NCBI GenBank assembly: GCA_023238725.1
Contig: CM041538.1
Span: 3,130,182 to 3,194,181, forward strand
Source: Scortum barcoo
Taxonomy: Eukaryota; Chordata; Actinopteri; Centrarchiformes; Terapontidae
Direction: 5' to 3'
Length of the DNA stretch: 64,000 nt
Under the pieces are notes generated by a model, which was not told the DNA's origin, did not search any database, and saw only the letters and a program-made list of their open reading frames with translations. This document shows, piece by piece, positions 25,071 to 34,698 of this stretch (its first letter is position 1; each line of letters starts with the position of its first letter). Both the position numbers and the translations under genes were made by a program.

Positions 25071-26312
25071 GAGGGTGGAAACGATTAATGGAGGGTCTCA
25101 AAGCGTCAGTCCGGCGGTTACTGGACAACCTGCTCCACTTCCCAAGTCACTCAGTGAAAGAGCAGTTCTGAACAAAGACGGAGCAACAAAGCACAAAGTC
25201 CGGTCTCCCATCGCAGTTGTAGCTGAAAGAGTGCCCTGAGAAACATTTCAGTGTGAGCACACAGATTTTTCACAGCAGGAAAAATTCACCTTCCATCATC
25301 CACCATCATTTCTGCCTGCAGTAGGAAACCTTAGCACCCACAGCAAGCCTAAGGCAGATGTTATGGCCTCTGCAGTCGGAGGGGGGGATGCATCACGGGT
25401 CTCTCTCTCCTCCTTTGACTAATTTGGTTCACAGGCGCTCCAGTCACCTCTTTTCAGACACTTGGTCAAGAGCTCCCAGGTGAACCCATTTCAGTTTCTA
25501 CCTCCCCCCTTTGCTCTAACGTCTCCGGTCCCATTAGCCAACCCGCTGGTAGCTGGGAGTTTTGAAAAGACGGCTCCTGCCCACAACTGGCGCGGCTGTG
25601 ATCAGGTTGAGATCAGCTTGCCATCGGTGCTCTCGTGTAGTGTTTTTGTGTGTGTGTGTGTGTTTAGAGACTCATTGTGCAATACTAGTCAGTGATTCTG
25701 GGCCTGGGGAAGGTGGTTCTGTTGTCCCTCTCGTGTTTTCTGTTTCTTTCTTTTTTATTGGGCCATCGGCTACTGTTTTCATTTAGACTAAAAATAAAAA
25801 AAAAATCAAATGTATTTATTTAGAGCCAAAAATCACAAACATTGTTTGCCTCTGAGGGCTTTACAATCTGTACAGTTGTGACACCCTCTGTCCTTAGACC
25901 CTCTAACCAGGTCAGGAAAAACTTCAAAAAAACCCTTTATGGGAAAAAAAAAAGAAGAAACCTGAGGAAGAGCCACAGATGAGGGATCCCTCTCCCTGGG
26001 ACGGACAGACGTGCAATAGATGCCACATGTACAGAGAACATCATCAGTCATATATGGAGTTTAAACATGGGTCATACTAAACTGTAGCTATACTGAGTTC
26101 ATGGGTTTAGTCCATGTGTGAAGGTATCATAGGTAATGGAAATGAGTCTGTGAGTCCAGGTGCATCTCTAGATGTCCTCATATGGAGCTCTGGGCCACTC
26201 GACCTTCTCTCCACAGCACAGACACAGATCATGTCCCCACCAGGCCAGTGAACCTCAGACAGATGGACCACAACCAGAATCAGTGAGGAACCTGTAAGAC
26301 TGGAGAGAACAA

Positions 26313-26699
26313 GTCCAGAATGCCGCTGCTCGGGTGCTGACTAAAACCAGGAAAAGAGACCATATTACTCCAGTATTGGCTTCTCTGCATTGGCTCCCTG
26401 TAAAATTTAGAGTGGATTTTAAAATCCTTCTCCTCACATATAAGGCTCTGCATGGTCTGGCACCATCATATCTTAATGAATTGATAACTCCTTATCAACC
26501 GACTAGAGCGCTGCGCTCCCAAAACGCAGGCTTACTTGTAGTTCCCAGGGTTTCCAGAAGTAGTCTAGGGGGCAGAGCCTTCAGCTATCAGGCCCCTGTT
26601 CTCTGGAACCAGCTCCCAGTCTGGGTCCGAGAGGCAGACACAGTGTCAGTGTTTAAGAATAGACTTAAAACCTTCCTTTTTGATAAAGCTTATAGTTAG
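26313..26699 (+). pseudogene. LINE ORF2 C-terminal fragment (open)
   Basis: An open frame of 128 codons without an initiator of its own, starting where the 5'-truncated LINE begins. It encodes the end of a reverse transcriptase/endonuclease polyprotein of an L2/CR1-like LINE. Recognisable stretches are HITPVLASLHWLPVKFRVDF, KALHGLAPSYLNELITPY and VFKNRLKTFLFDKAYS. The catalytic palm and the endonuclease domain lie upstream in a full element and are absent here. The frame has no stop and ends at the natural terminator TAG, so the piece is young or lightly mutated. It is unlikely to be expressed as a useful protein. Confidence 0.88.
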
Positions 26700-26819
26700 G
26701 GTGGGCACAGGCTAGCGCCCTTAGTTATGCTGCTATAGGTTTAGACTGCCGGGGGCTCCCATGATGCATCGGGCACCTCTCCTCTTCCTCTGCTTCCTTT
26801 ACTCATATTATGGTAGTAG

Positions 26820-26905
26820 TGCAAACTGGAGTCACTTTTAGAAACTGGTTAAAGTGGCTAAACTGGTTAAAGTAGTTAAATTGGCTAAAGTGTCAAAACG
26901 GTTAA
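26820..26905 (+). repeat. Minisatellite in LINE 3' UTR
   Basis: Imperfect units of about 12 bases (CTGGTTAAAGTGG, CTAAACTGGTTAAAGTAG and variants). Copy B has an inverse version with a different unit count at about 27535-27630, so the array differs in length between copies. Confidence 0.8.
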
Positions 26906-28022
26906 TGTGAATACTCTTATGTTCCTGTAAAGTGCATGTTACTGCCGGAGCCCCGGTCCTCTTTGTTCTCTCCAGTCTTGCAGGTTCCTCAACTGATTCT
27001 GGTTGTGGTCCATCTGTCTGAGGTTCACTGGCCTGGTGGGGACATGATCTGTGTCTGTGCTGTGGAGAGAAGGTCGAGTGGCTCCAGAGCTCCATATGAG
27101 GACATCTAGAGATGCACCTGGACTCACAGAGACTCATTTCCATTACCTGTGATACCTTCACACATGGACTAAACCAATGAACTCAGTATAGCTACAGCTT
27201 ATTACGACTCATGTATAATTCCATAATATGATTGATGATGTTCTCTGTACATGTGGCATCTATTGCACGTCTGTCCGTCCCAGGGAGAGGGATCCCTCAT
27301 CTGTGGCTCTTCCTCAGGTTTCTTCTTTTTCCCATAAAGGGTTTTTTGAAGTTTTTCCTGACCCGGTTCGAGGGTCTAAGGACAGAGGGTGTCACAACTG
27401 TGCAGATTGTAAAGCCCTCCGAGGCAAACAATGTTTGTGATTTTGGGCTCTAAATAAATAAATTTGATTTGATTTGAACAAAGAGGACCGGGGCTCCGGC
27501 AGTAACATGCACTTTACAGGACATAAGAGTATTCACATTAACCACTTTAACACTTTAACCAATTTAACCAATGTTTAACCACTTTAACTACTTTAACTAC
27601 TTTAACCAGTTTAACCACTTTAGCCACTTTTACCAGTTTATAAGGTGACTCCAGTCTTGTACTACTACCATAATAAGAGTAGAGGAAGCAAGGGAAGAGG
27701 AAGCAGAGAAAGAGGAAGAAGAGACGGAGGAAGAGGGAGAGGTGCCCGATGCATCATGGGAGCCCCCCGGCAGTCTAAGCCTATAGCAGCATAACTAAGG
27801 GCGAGCCTGTGCCCACCCTAACTATAAGCTTTATCAAAAAGGAAGGTTTTAAGTCTATTCTTAAACACTGACACTGTGTCTGCCTCTCTGACCCAGACCC
27901 AGACTGGGAGCTGGTTCCTAGAGAACAGGGGCCTGATAGCTGAAGGCTCTGCCCCCTAGACTAGTGGTTATTTGTTTTTCTGTCCTTATTTTCTTTTAGA
28001 CCACATAGGAACGTAACATAAA

Positions 28023-28040
28023 TGGGGGCTTGTCCGGGAT
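28023..28040 (+). other. Primer-binding site, tRNA-Pro type
   Basis: The 18 bases TGGGGGCTTGTCCGGGAT start four bases after the 5' LTR. They match the 3' end of tRNA-Pro in reverse complement with one mismatch. This site would prime minus-strand synthesis, and it fixes the element's orientation. Confidence 0.8.
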
Positions 28041-28148
28041 AAGAAAAAAAAAAAAACATTCCTGGGACGCCAAAATAATTGCCAAATTGTTAGTGGCCAC
28101 TTGCCGCTCCCGAAATTTCGTATGCGAGGCTAAATCAATGTTCAGAAA

Positions 28149-28466
28149 ATGGCTTTGTTTAATCTTGATCACTTTATTGCCAGCCCCACTCTGGAACAAA
28201 TTGATAGCTGTCGCAAGGATGAGCTGGCAGCCACTGCCGATCACTTCCAAATCTCGGTTTCCAAACATTTAATAAAAAAAGAGCTTAAAGCTCAGGTCAT
28301 TGGTAAACTGGTGGAAATGAATGTCACTGACTTGTCGGCGCCTTTCAATGCCACTGTGCAGGATGATAGCGCTCCAAGCGAGGCTGCGTGCAGCAGGGGA
28401 GAGTTCCCCCGCGCGGCAGCTGCGCCGGTATCTCAGGGTGGTTATTCAGGGCAGAGGGTCGGGTGA
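28149..28466 (+). pseudogene. Gypsy gag N-terminal fragment
   Basis: An open frame beginning with Met about 110 bases after the primer-binding site. Residues 1-60 form a charged helical N-terminus (DHFIASPTLEQIDSCRKDEL, then KKELKAQVIGKLVEMNV) that resembles the first part of gag-like proteins of fish gypsy elements. After about residue 70 the similarity is lost, and the frame stops just before the RT piece. The capsid core, nucleocapsid zinc knuckle and protease are missing, so a deletion of a few kilobases joined early gag to pol. Confidence 0.65.
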
Positions 28467-28479
28467 AAACGGCAACAAA

Positions 28480-29310
28480 ACACAGTCGACTTAGTTGCCC
28501 AATTTCCCTGCCTGTTTGGTGACGTTCCCACTCGCACTACCGTCATTAAACATGATATTGATGTGGGGGAGGCCAAACCAATAAAACAGCATCCATATCG
28601 GGTTAATCAGACAAAAAGAGTCCTAATGCAAAAAGAGGTAGAATACCTGCTTGAGCACAATCTGGCCAAATCCAGCTCAAGTGCCTGGAGTTCCCCCTGT
28701 CTGTTAGAGACGGATGGTACCCCCAGATTCATTACTGATTTTAGAAAGGTAAACGCTGTCACTGTGCCCAACTCTTACCCACTTCCGTGCATGGAAGATT
28801 GTGTAGATACTGTGGGCACAGCCAGTTTTGTCACAAAATTAGACCTATTGAAGGGCTATTGGCAGGTCCCATTAACTGGCTGTGCCTCTGTGATTTCTGC
28901 CTTTGTGACTGCAGACCACTTTCTTCAGTATAATGTCATGGCTTTTGGCATGTGTAATGCACCTGCGACATTCCAACGGCTAGTAAACAGTGTGTTGGCC
29001 GGCGTGAAGAACTGAAGAGCATATCTAGACAATGTGATTGTATACTCCCACTCATGGGCCGAGTACTTGCTGACAAGTGTTCAGCCGCCTCGCCCGAGCC
29101 TCTCTTACACTCAACCTAGTCAAGTGTGAATTTGGTAAGGGCACCGTAACATACTTAGGGAGGCAGGTCGGACAGGGGCAGGTGCGGCCCATAGAGGCTA
29201 AAGCCACTGTGATCTGTGATCTGTGATCCCGTCCCTACCACCAGGCGCTCACTGAGGCGGTTCCTCGGCATGGCGGGCTATTACCGAAACTTCTGCCGAA
29301 ACTTGTAGTA
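28480..29310 (+). pseudogene. Gypsy reverse-transcriptase fragment, disrupted
   Basis: The piece covers the fingers, palm and part of the connection region of a Ty3/gypsy reverse transcriptase. Visible are FRKVNAVTVPNSYPLPCMED, then TKLDLLKGYWQVPL with the first catalytic Asp, and MAFGMCNAPATFQRLVN. A TGA stop at 29013-29015 ends the frame just before the active-site loop, which reads Tyr-Leu-Asp-Asn rather than Tyr-Leu-Asp-Asp. Later parts (CEFGKGTVTYLG and RRFLGMAGYYRNFC) survive in shifted frames to about 29308. RNase H and integrase are absent. The protein cannot be active. Confidence 0.85.
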
Positions 29311-29331
29311 GTACTTGTAGTACATCCCCTC

Positions 29332-29438
29332 TGCATCACGGGCCTCTCTCTCCTCCTTTGACTAATTTGGTTTACAGGTGCTCCCATTACACTGCCGTAT
29401 GTTCCTCCCTTCACCCTAGACCACATAGGGATGTAACA
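29332..29438 (+). repeat. 3' LTR of gypsy element, internally deleted
   Basis: Starts TGCATCACGGGCC and ends GGGATGTAACA. Only 107 bases remain, corresponding to the first 60 or so and the last 20 bases of the left LTR, with about 30 unmatched bases between. The sequence just left of it is not purine-rich, so the usual polypurine tract has been lost. Confidence 0.72.
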
Positions 29439-30045
29439 GAGAACATGTAAACTCCATGCAACCACCACAACATAAATTTATCAAACATCACTCAACAAAT
29501 CTTAACTGACAGAGATCCTGAAAGATCATTAATGTGGCAAACTCCAAATCTCATGCTGGAATATGTGACTGCTACTTTATAGTTCCACTGAACTGCATTT
29601 TAGAGCCCTAGTATATTATTTGATTCATTTACATTTAGTTACTACTTATTTTGTGTATACAGATTAATAATACAAACTATGCTCAACAAATAAATTATGA
29701 TATTATAGATTGAGATCAAACTTTATTGATACCTGGGAGAAAAATTCACAAGCTACCTGGTAGATAAAGTAGTTGATATTACTTCTGTCTTTTCCAGCAA
29801 AACATAAAGTGATGTACACCTTAGCACAGCAATTATTATGCAATAATATAAATCTAATTATTAATGAAATGCTCACTCTATAATGATAAATACAAAATGC
29901 ATTATGAGTACTTTTGATGCTTTGAGGACATTTTGATGCTGATACTTTTGTACTTTTACTTTACAAAATTTTGAAATCAGAACTTTCATTTATAACAGAG
30001 TACATGGCGGGATTACTAGTGTATTTTAAAGAGACAGTTCTGCTG
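29439..30045. other. Non-coding, with a short retroposon tail
   Basis: AGATCAAACTTTATTGATAC at about 29706-29770 resembles a minus-strand 3' end of a Rex1-like fish LINE. The rest is AT-rich and unassigned. Confidence 0.4.
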
Positions 30046-30537
30046 CTTTGAAGTGGGTTTGTATGAGGTACTTATCGATAGTCAATGTTTTACCTACAGG
30101 AGATGGCTCCCAGTTTGAAGCAGCGAGCAGGTGTATCGGCATGGAAGCCAAGCTGTGTACTGCACAGGATAGGGTCAGCAGAAAAACTTTATTTTAGCCA
30201 ATTTAAAGAACTCCATATCAGTTTACATGTGTGATATATTTAGAACATTTTTACCATGTTACCTTGCCGTTATGTTAATGTAGTGCCCTTTTCTTTGGCA
30301 CTACATTAACATATATTTTCAACCACATTCAGTTCCAAATGAAAGGGATGTCTGACAGCGAGTTAAAATGGTGAAAATGAAATAAACTCAGTTTTTGCTG
30401 ATATGCACAGCAGTACATAGCTTAACTTCCATGTTGGCACTCTGGTGTGATGCTTCAAACTGGGAGCGCACCAACCCCAGCCTAGTGTAGGTAATTCACT
30501 GACTATGGATAAGTACCTCATACAGCCCCACTTCAAA
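30046..30537. mobile_element. Long fold-back element (imperfect inverted repeat)
   Basis: Two arms of about 240 bases (30046-30287 and 30297-30537) are imperfect reverse complements of each other. Shared words include TTTGAAGTGGG, TGTATGAGGTACTTATC, CTCCCAGTTTGAAGCA, and CATGGAAG with its neighbours. The arms meet at a perfect 17-bp hairpin with a 9-base loop. There is no coding frame. The arrangement fits a MITE-like or fold-back DNA transposon. I could not assign a superfamily, and the target duplication is unclear. Confidence 0.72.
30271..30313. repeat. Perfect 17-bp hairpin at the fold-back centre
   Basis: TATGTTAATGTAGTGCC is followed by the loop CTTTTCTTT and the exact reverse complement of the first arm. 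Confidence 0.95.
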
Positions 30538-30644
30538 AAAGTTCTTCTTCTACTACGCCATCACCTCCCATCATCCCATCACCTCATTAGTATAAACTTT
30601 TTGGCTTCCTCTGGCCATCTTTTTTCTTACACAGCATGCAATTA

Positions 30645-30728
<84 letters not shown>

Positions 30729-30729
30729 C
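30645..30729. repeat. Compound (CA)n-(TA)n-(T)n microsatellite
   Basis: About 24 CA units, then about 10 TA units, then a T-run of about 18. Open frames across it are artefacts. Confidence 0.95.
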
Positions 30730-31836
30730 AAAAATGACTTTTGACATTTTCATTAAGCCATTGACCATTTAACCACTCATCATCATTGATAAAGCTCATC
30801 ATTGATAAAAATCTATGTTAGTTTTTTTGTCAAAGTGTGATAATTAAAATCCCCAGTAACAGAAAGACGAGACAGGAGGACCAAACCTAAGATCAAGGTA
30901 CAGAGAGGGTCTGTACTGTGAAAGATGAAGTGAAGGGTAGATAAGCGTTACAAAGGGCTCTAAGTACAAAGTGAATGGAACTGGTACCTTTGATCCTGGC
31001 TATCTCTCTCTTTGTTTTAAGGCTTTAGCTCTCCAAAACCTCTCATCCTGGCCCTGTGAAGTACAGAGCAGAGTGCTTGATTTGGCCTGCTGCTTAGCAC
31101 TTCATATCCATGGCTAATGGCAGCGTACTATACCTAGAGAGGGGAGTCGGCAGGTAGATACATGTGTGCAGCATTTAGCACCATTTGCATGTGACGGTCG
31201 GGTGCTTATGGGAAACATTGTTCATAAAGGAAGCTAAAAGCAAATATTAGATAAGAAACCGCACTGTATTCAGCTTTGGTAAATACGAGAAGTCTCAGGG
31301 TTGGGTTCTGAATGGACAAATACATTAACAAGGGCCTCAGTGTTAGCCATACTTAACATAGGAAAAGTCAGATTAAAACTCATGTCAGGGTTTTTAAAAA
31401 TGGGGCTCTGGGTAATAATCATCACTAGACTAACAGTGAATTGACCGACTGAGTGACCAGTGACCTATTACAGTCACATATATTCTAGTTTGTGTGTGCG
31501 GTGTTGACTCACCACTCATGTTTCAACCACTCGAATATGCATGTATGTGGGTGTCTGCATCAACGTGGTCCTGATTTAGAACCACTTATCTGTACAAGTA
31601 GTTGCAGAGGAACAGCTTGACCTCAGAGACTGACAGCTGCAGAAATCTCCTGGGTTCAAACAATTCTTGAGGCCACAACTTTGAGAAAGTGCACCGCAGA
31701 TGTAACCGTGTGTTTGATTTTAATTCTTCTCTTCTGAGTGTAGGCAGCGAGGCTTCTTTTGGGGAACGATATTCAGCTTGACATCCACAACAGGGGCATA
31801 TTTGGAGGCAGATGTTGCACTCAATAATTCACATAT
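30730..31836. other. Non-coding sequence left of the minus-strand exon chain
   Basis: No exon is supported here. An ATTAAA on the minus strand near 31720-31726, about 110 bases past the last stop codon of the exon chain, could serve as its poly(A) signal. Confidence 0.4.
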
Positions 31837-32962
31837 TTATTCAGAAGCAGCACTCAAAAAGGCTTCATAAAACTTTCTGCTTGTGCCTTCTTGGAATGCA
31901 TACATATGTGAATTTTTAAGTAAAACGTCTATTCCCCATATGTGCCCACACTGCGGGTGCTGGCTGAGATTGTTTTAGCTTCCTTCCCTGGCTGAGGCAT
32001 TTAACTATTTCCTTTAAAGTTTAAGTGTTTTTCTTACCGTAACCTGAAGGCTGCTCAAGCAGCTTGTGCACCGAGTCAAGTACCTTTGGGCTTTCATTTT
32101 TGTGCAACATCATGTACAACACCCTGCTAATCAGCTCTGCCTAGTTCAAACTTTGAGAAGGATCAGCACAAATTTTAAATGTGGTTACATCTGCATCGCT
32201 CTAACTGATGTCATGCATTTGTAGCAACACTGTGGCTCTCGATACTTATATTTTCTGACTTTATATTCTTTTTAACCTTCACGCTGAAAAAATTTAATTT
32301 TCAATTCTCTCAAGCTGTCACGAAATTAAAGATAAAAGGACCAAGATGTTAAAGCTGAATATGCAGTCATATTAATTTAGGTAAGTAGGCTAGTAAATTA
32401 ATATTTAGTAGGTAAGAGGAAGGAGGACATGTGTGCAGCCTGGGCAATATTCAGGCTTTGAAAAACAGTGTTTCACACAACATGTGCAGACATACTTTCA
32501 AAGGAACTGTTACTTACATATCTTCCTCATAGTGTAACCAGGAACTGAATAATGTCTTCAGCAGTCACCTCAGATGGTAGCTGGTTGTTCTCCTGAAGCC
32601 TCAAAAGCTCATACACCAGTGCAATCTAAACATACAAGAGATTGCATGTCTTTATTTTAAAGTACACAACACTGTGTGGGAGATTTAACCTGCAGTTTGA
32701 CTGTGGTGTAGATAAAAGCTATAGAGGGTCGTACCTGACACTTACACGAGCCCATGTGGCAGCAGGTCTGCAGAGCCCGCTCATATATGGATGTGTCAAA
32801 CATCACCTGTGAAGGAAACAAGATAATGTTGCTCATTAGTTTGTTACTCAGAGGTTTAAGTCCATCTGAAAGTGTTTAATGTCTAACTTCAGTGAAAAAA
32901 AAAACCCTCCTACATACCATGATGGGTCTGTAGACTCCTTTGCTTCCCTTTATATCCTCCAT
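31837..32962 (-). CDS. Candidate five-exon small gene, with an in-frame TGA
   Basis: Candidate minus-strand exons are 32918-32962 (start ATG), 32735-32806, 32518-32625, 32038-32140 and 31837-31889. Each intron has GT at the donor and AG at the acceptor, including good donors gtatgt, gtaagt and gtaaga; introns of 109-377 bp suit a fish gene. Phases agree at every junction (0, 0, 0, 1). The peptide is about 127 residues, with stretches such as VYRPIMVMFDTSIYERALQ, IALVYELLRLQENNQLPSEV and VLDSVHKLLEQPSGY, which look like a soluble helical-repeat protein. I do not recognise the family. In exon 3 a TGA at 32527-32529 interrupts the frame three codons before the donor. Either the protein ends there at 71 residues, or this copy has a nonsense mutation (a CGA to TGA change is one simple route). 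Exon 1 is also open upstream behind a possible acceptor at 32976, so it may be internal. The last exon is the least certain. Confidence 0.5.
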
Positions 32963-33107
32963 GGATATGTTGTTGCTGTATATCCAAATACAGAACAGTC
33001 AACACCACAGTAGAAGCACAGTAGAAGTTCACTTCAACAAAACGACATGAGAGTACCCAAACACAGTCAGTCTCCTAGGTACAAGTGAGCAGAGTGTGTT
33101 GAGGTTG

Positions 33108-33119
33108 GGTTTATAAAGT
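33108..33119 (-). promoter_or_regulatory. TATA box candidate for the minus-strand gene
   Basis: On the minus strand TTTATAAACCC lies about 150 bases upstream of the candidate ATG at 32962. A start site about 30 bases downstream would give a leader of roughly 120 bases that contains one short upstream ATG frame. Confidence 0.35.
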
Positions 33120-33138
33120 CTGCTGTTAGAATCTCATT

Positions 33139-33168
33139 GTTGAGTCACAGCAACCAACATTCTAGAAT
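33139..33168 (-). promoter_or_regulatory. AP-1-like and heat-shock-element-like motifs
   Basis: TGAGTCA (about 33143-33149) and the dyad TTCTAGAA (about 33161-33168) lie within 60 bases upstream of the TATA box. They match the AP-1 core and a minimal inverted heat-shock element. Short motifs like these occur by chance. Confidence 0.25.
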
Positions 33169-34072
33169 CAACCCACAAAGGTCACCAGGAGACACACACA
33201 CACACACACAGAGATGAACAAGGGACACATTAAATTTTAATTTTAGTTATTGTAATTCATATTGATATATATGTCTGAATAAGTGTTAATGATCTGATGG
33301 ATCAGAGATTATCTAATTTTGTATATCTTTACATTCAAACATAGTGAGAATAGCCACAAAACATGTTCAGGTCCACAGTGCATGTGTGCTCATTCAGTGC
33401 ATTACTAAATATTGTTATTACATAAAATATTTGTTGGAAGGATTTTCTTATAAGAACAATAGTTCAGACTAAGAATCCAATAATAAATAAATTTTGAGTT
33501 CATTACATTATGAATTTCATTCATCAATATTAATTATGGCAATATGAAACAAGATGGGACATAGAGACACATGTAGAGTCAAAGTCAAGTTCCAGCTAAC
33601 TCCAGCTATAACAAGTAAAACTCCACGAAAATAATAATTCAGTATTCAAATGAACACATCTATGAATTGGCTGCCAATTGTAGAATACTGGCCAAGGTAC
33701 TGTCTGAGTAGTATTAGTAATACATATTATTACATGATCAAAGTGTGATGGAACTAGATCATAAAATCAGGGCTTGTTTAGCTCAGTAAAGTTTATATTC
33801 ATTTAGATGGATGAAAAAAGGAAGCAATCATGTAGTCATGTAGTCTGTACAGTAACTTGCTGATGCGTCAGTCCCATTAACATGTTATGAATATAAATTC
33901 TGTTTTTTATTATCTGCTGTAGTCTGCAGGCCACAGTTTTTTTTGTTTTAATTGTTTTATTATTATTATTATTATTATTATTAGAAAAGCTTTTACAAAA
34001 TATCTCAACCATGTGTAGACCACTTGAAAAGCATTTCTCATAACTCGTATGGTAAGGGCAAGTAAGTATGAT
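33169..34072. other. Non-coding sequence with (CA)n and (ATT)n runs
   Basis: Short (CA)n at about 33194-33211 and (ATT)n at about 33957-33981. No gene supported. Confidence 0.5.
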
Positions 34073-34312
34073 ACAGAGTCGGCTCTTGGCATAGGCCATA
34101 TATAGGCAGTCACGGTAGGCCACCTGCTGGAGGGGGCGCTGTTGCAAGCTATCAAAAAAAAAAAAAATTAAAACAATAAATAGAATTAAATAAATAATAG
34201 TAAGAATTTCCATCCTCGACTGGCGCCCTTTCCTCATGCTTTGTCTTGAGGGGGTGCCAAACCATAATCTCGCCTAGGGCACCAAAATGGCTAGAGCTGG
34301 CACTGTTTGTGA
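34073..34312. mobile_element. Possible non-autonomous DNA element
   Basis: The left part (ACAGAGTCGGCTCTTGGC, later GGAGGGGGCGCTG) and the right part (GGGGGTGCC, later GCTAGAGCTGGCACTGT) are loosely inverted copies of each other. The wording resembles a repeat common in fish. The inverted repeats are poor and no target duplication was found. Confidence 0.3.
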
Positions 34313-34698
34313 GTTATATATAAAATGACATTTCTTATTGCATCCGGACATGAATCTGAAAATGGAACAGCCCATTCAAAACCCAGGTTTTTGGCAGCCT
34401 TACGCCTCCATCACAGGAATCACAATTTTCTGAACACATCTTAGACATAAAAACTGCAGACATTACAGCCTATGCATAAACAAATACAGTACATTATTAC
34501 TGGGTTTGTCAGAGAGACTTCAACTGACCATCCAGGATGAGAATGTTTCTTTACCGTTTGTCTGAAATCGGATGAAGACACAGGAGTTGTCGGATATTTC
34601 TTAATTTCCAGGCTACACCAAGTAGCTTCCTGTTTGGCGTTTTGATATTCTTATGTGCCTGTTACTTTGTTTGAATCCATGAAAAAAACAATTCCTCT
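34313..34698. other. Non-coding sequence up to the assembly gap
   Basis: Nothing recognised. Confidence 0.45.

Larger units (their letters stand above)
26313..27476 (+). mobile_element. L2/CR1-like LINE copy A, nested in copy B
   Basis: A 5'-truncated copy that starts abruptly inside ORF2 and ends with the family tail, two to three TTGAT/TTGATTTG units. AACAA directly repeats at both junctions (26308-26312 and 27477-27481; G may be added), giving a 5-6-bp target duplication. Copy B's sequence is continuous if 26313-27481 is removed, which proves the order of insertion. Its 3' UTR (26700-27470) is nearly the reverse complement of the two halves of copy B, so the region forms a large imperfect inverted repeat. 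Confidence 0.9.
25791..27956 (-). mobile_element. L2/CR1-like LINE copy B, minus strand, split by copy A
   Basis: Read on the minus strand, this copy runs from 27956 down to 27482, then from 26312 down to 25791. It holds the last part of ORF2 (about 27956-27830, with stops and changes), the 3' UTR including a TTTAACCACT-type minisatellite (about 27535-27630), and an A/T-rich tail. It is 5' truncated, as is usual for target-primed insertions. TAGACTA at both borders is a candidate 7-bp target duplication, although the same bases also occur in the LINE sequence. Copy A interrupts it at 26313-27476. Confidence 0.85.
25389..28018 (+). repeat. 5' LTR of gypsy element, interrupted by LINEs
   Basis: The LTR proper is 25389-25790 plus 27957-28018. 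The first 54 bases differ from the right LTR at three positions. A (TG)n run lies inside it (25646-25662). The LINE insertion is bounded by TAGACTA on both sides (25784-25790 and 27957-27963). Confidence 0.75.
25389..29438 (+). mobile_element. Collapsed Ty3/gypsy element with LINEs nested in its 5' LTR
   Basis: Two similar direct repeats bound this unit: an LTR at 25389-28018, swollen by inserted LINEs, and a shortened LTR at 29332-29438. Both begin TGCATCACGGG and end ACCACATAGG..GTAACA. Directly inside the left LTR is a primer-binding site, then the gag start, a reverse-transcriptase piece, and the right LTR. Most of gag, the protease, RNase H and integrase are missing. The flanks (GGGGA on the left, GAGAA on the right) do not form a clear duplication. 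A purine-rich tract just left of the unit (25377-25388) looks like a polypurine tract, so the left LTR could once have been the 3' LTR of a neighbouring or tandem copy. Confidence 0.8.

Noticed and set aside
25024..25239. Plus-strand frame of 71 codons
   Set aside because: It overlaps a dispersed repeat fragment, and no motif or splice site supports a gene.
27228..27453. Open frames in the 3' part of LINE copy A
   Set aside because: They lie in the LINE 3' UTR, after the ORF2 stop, and show no protein motif.
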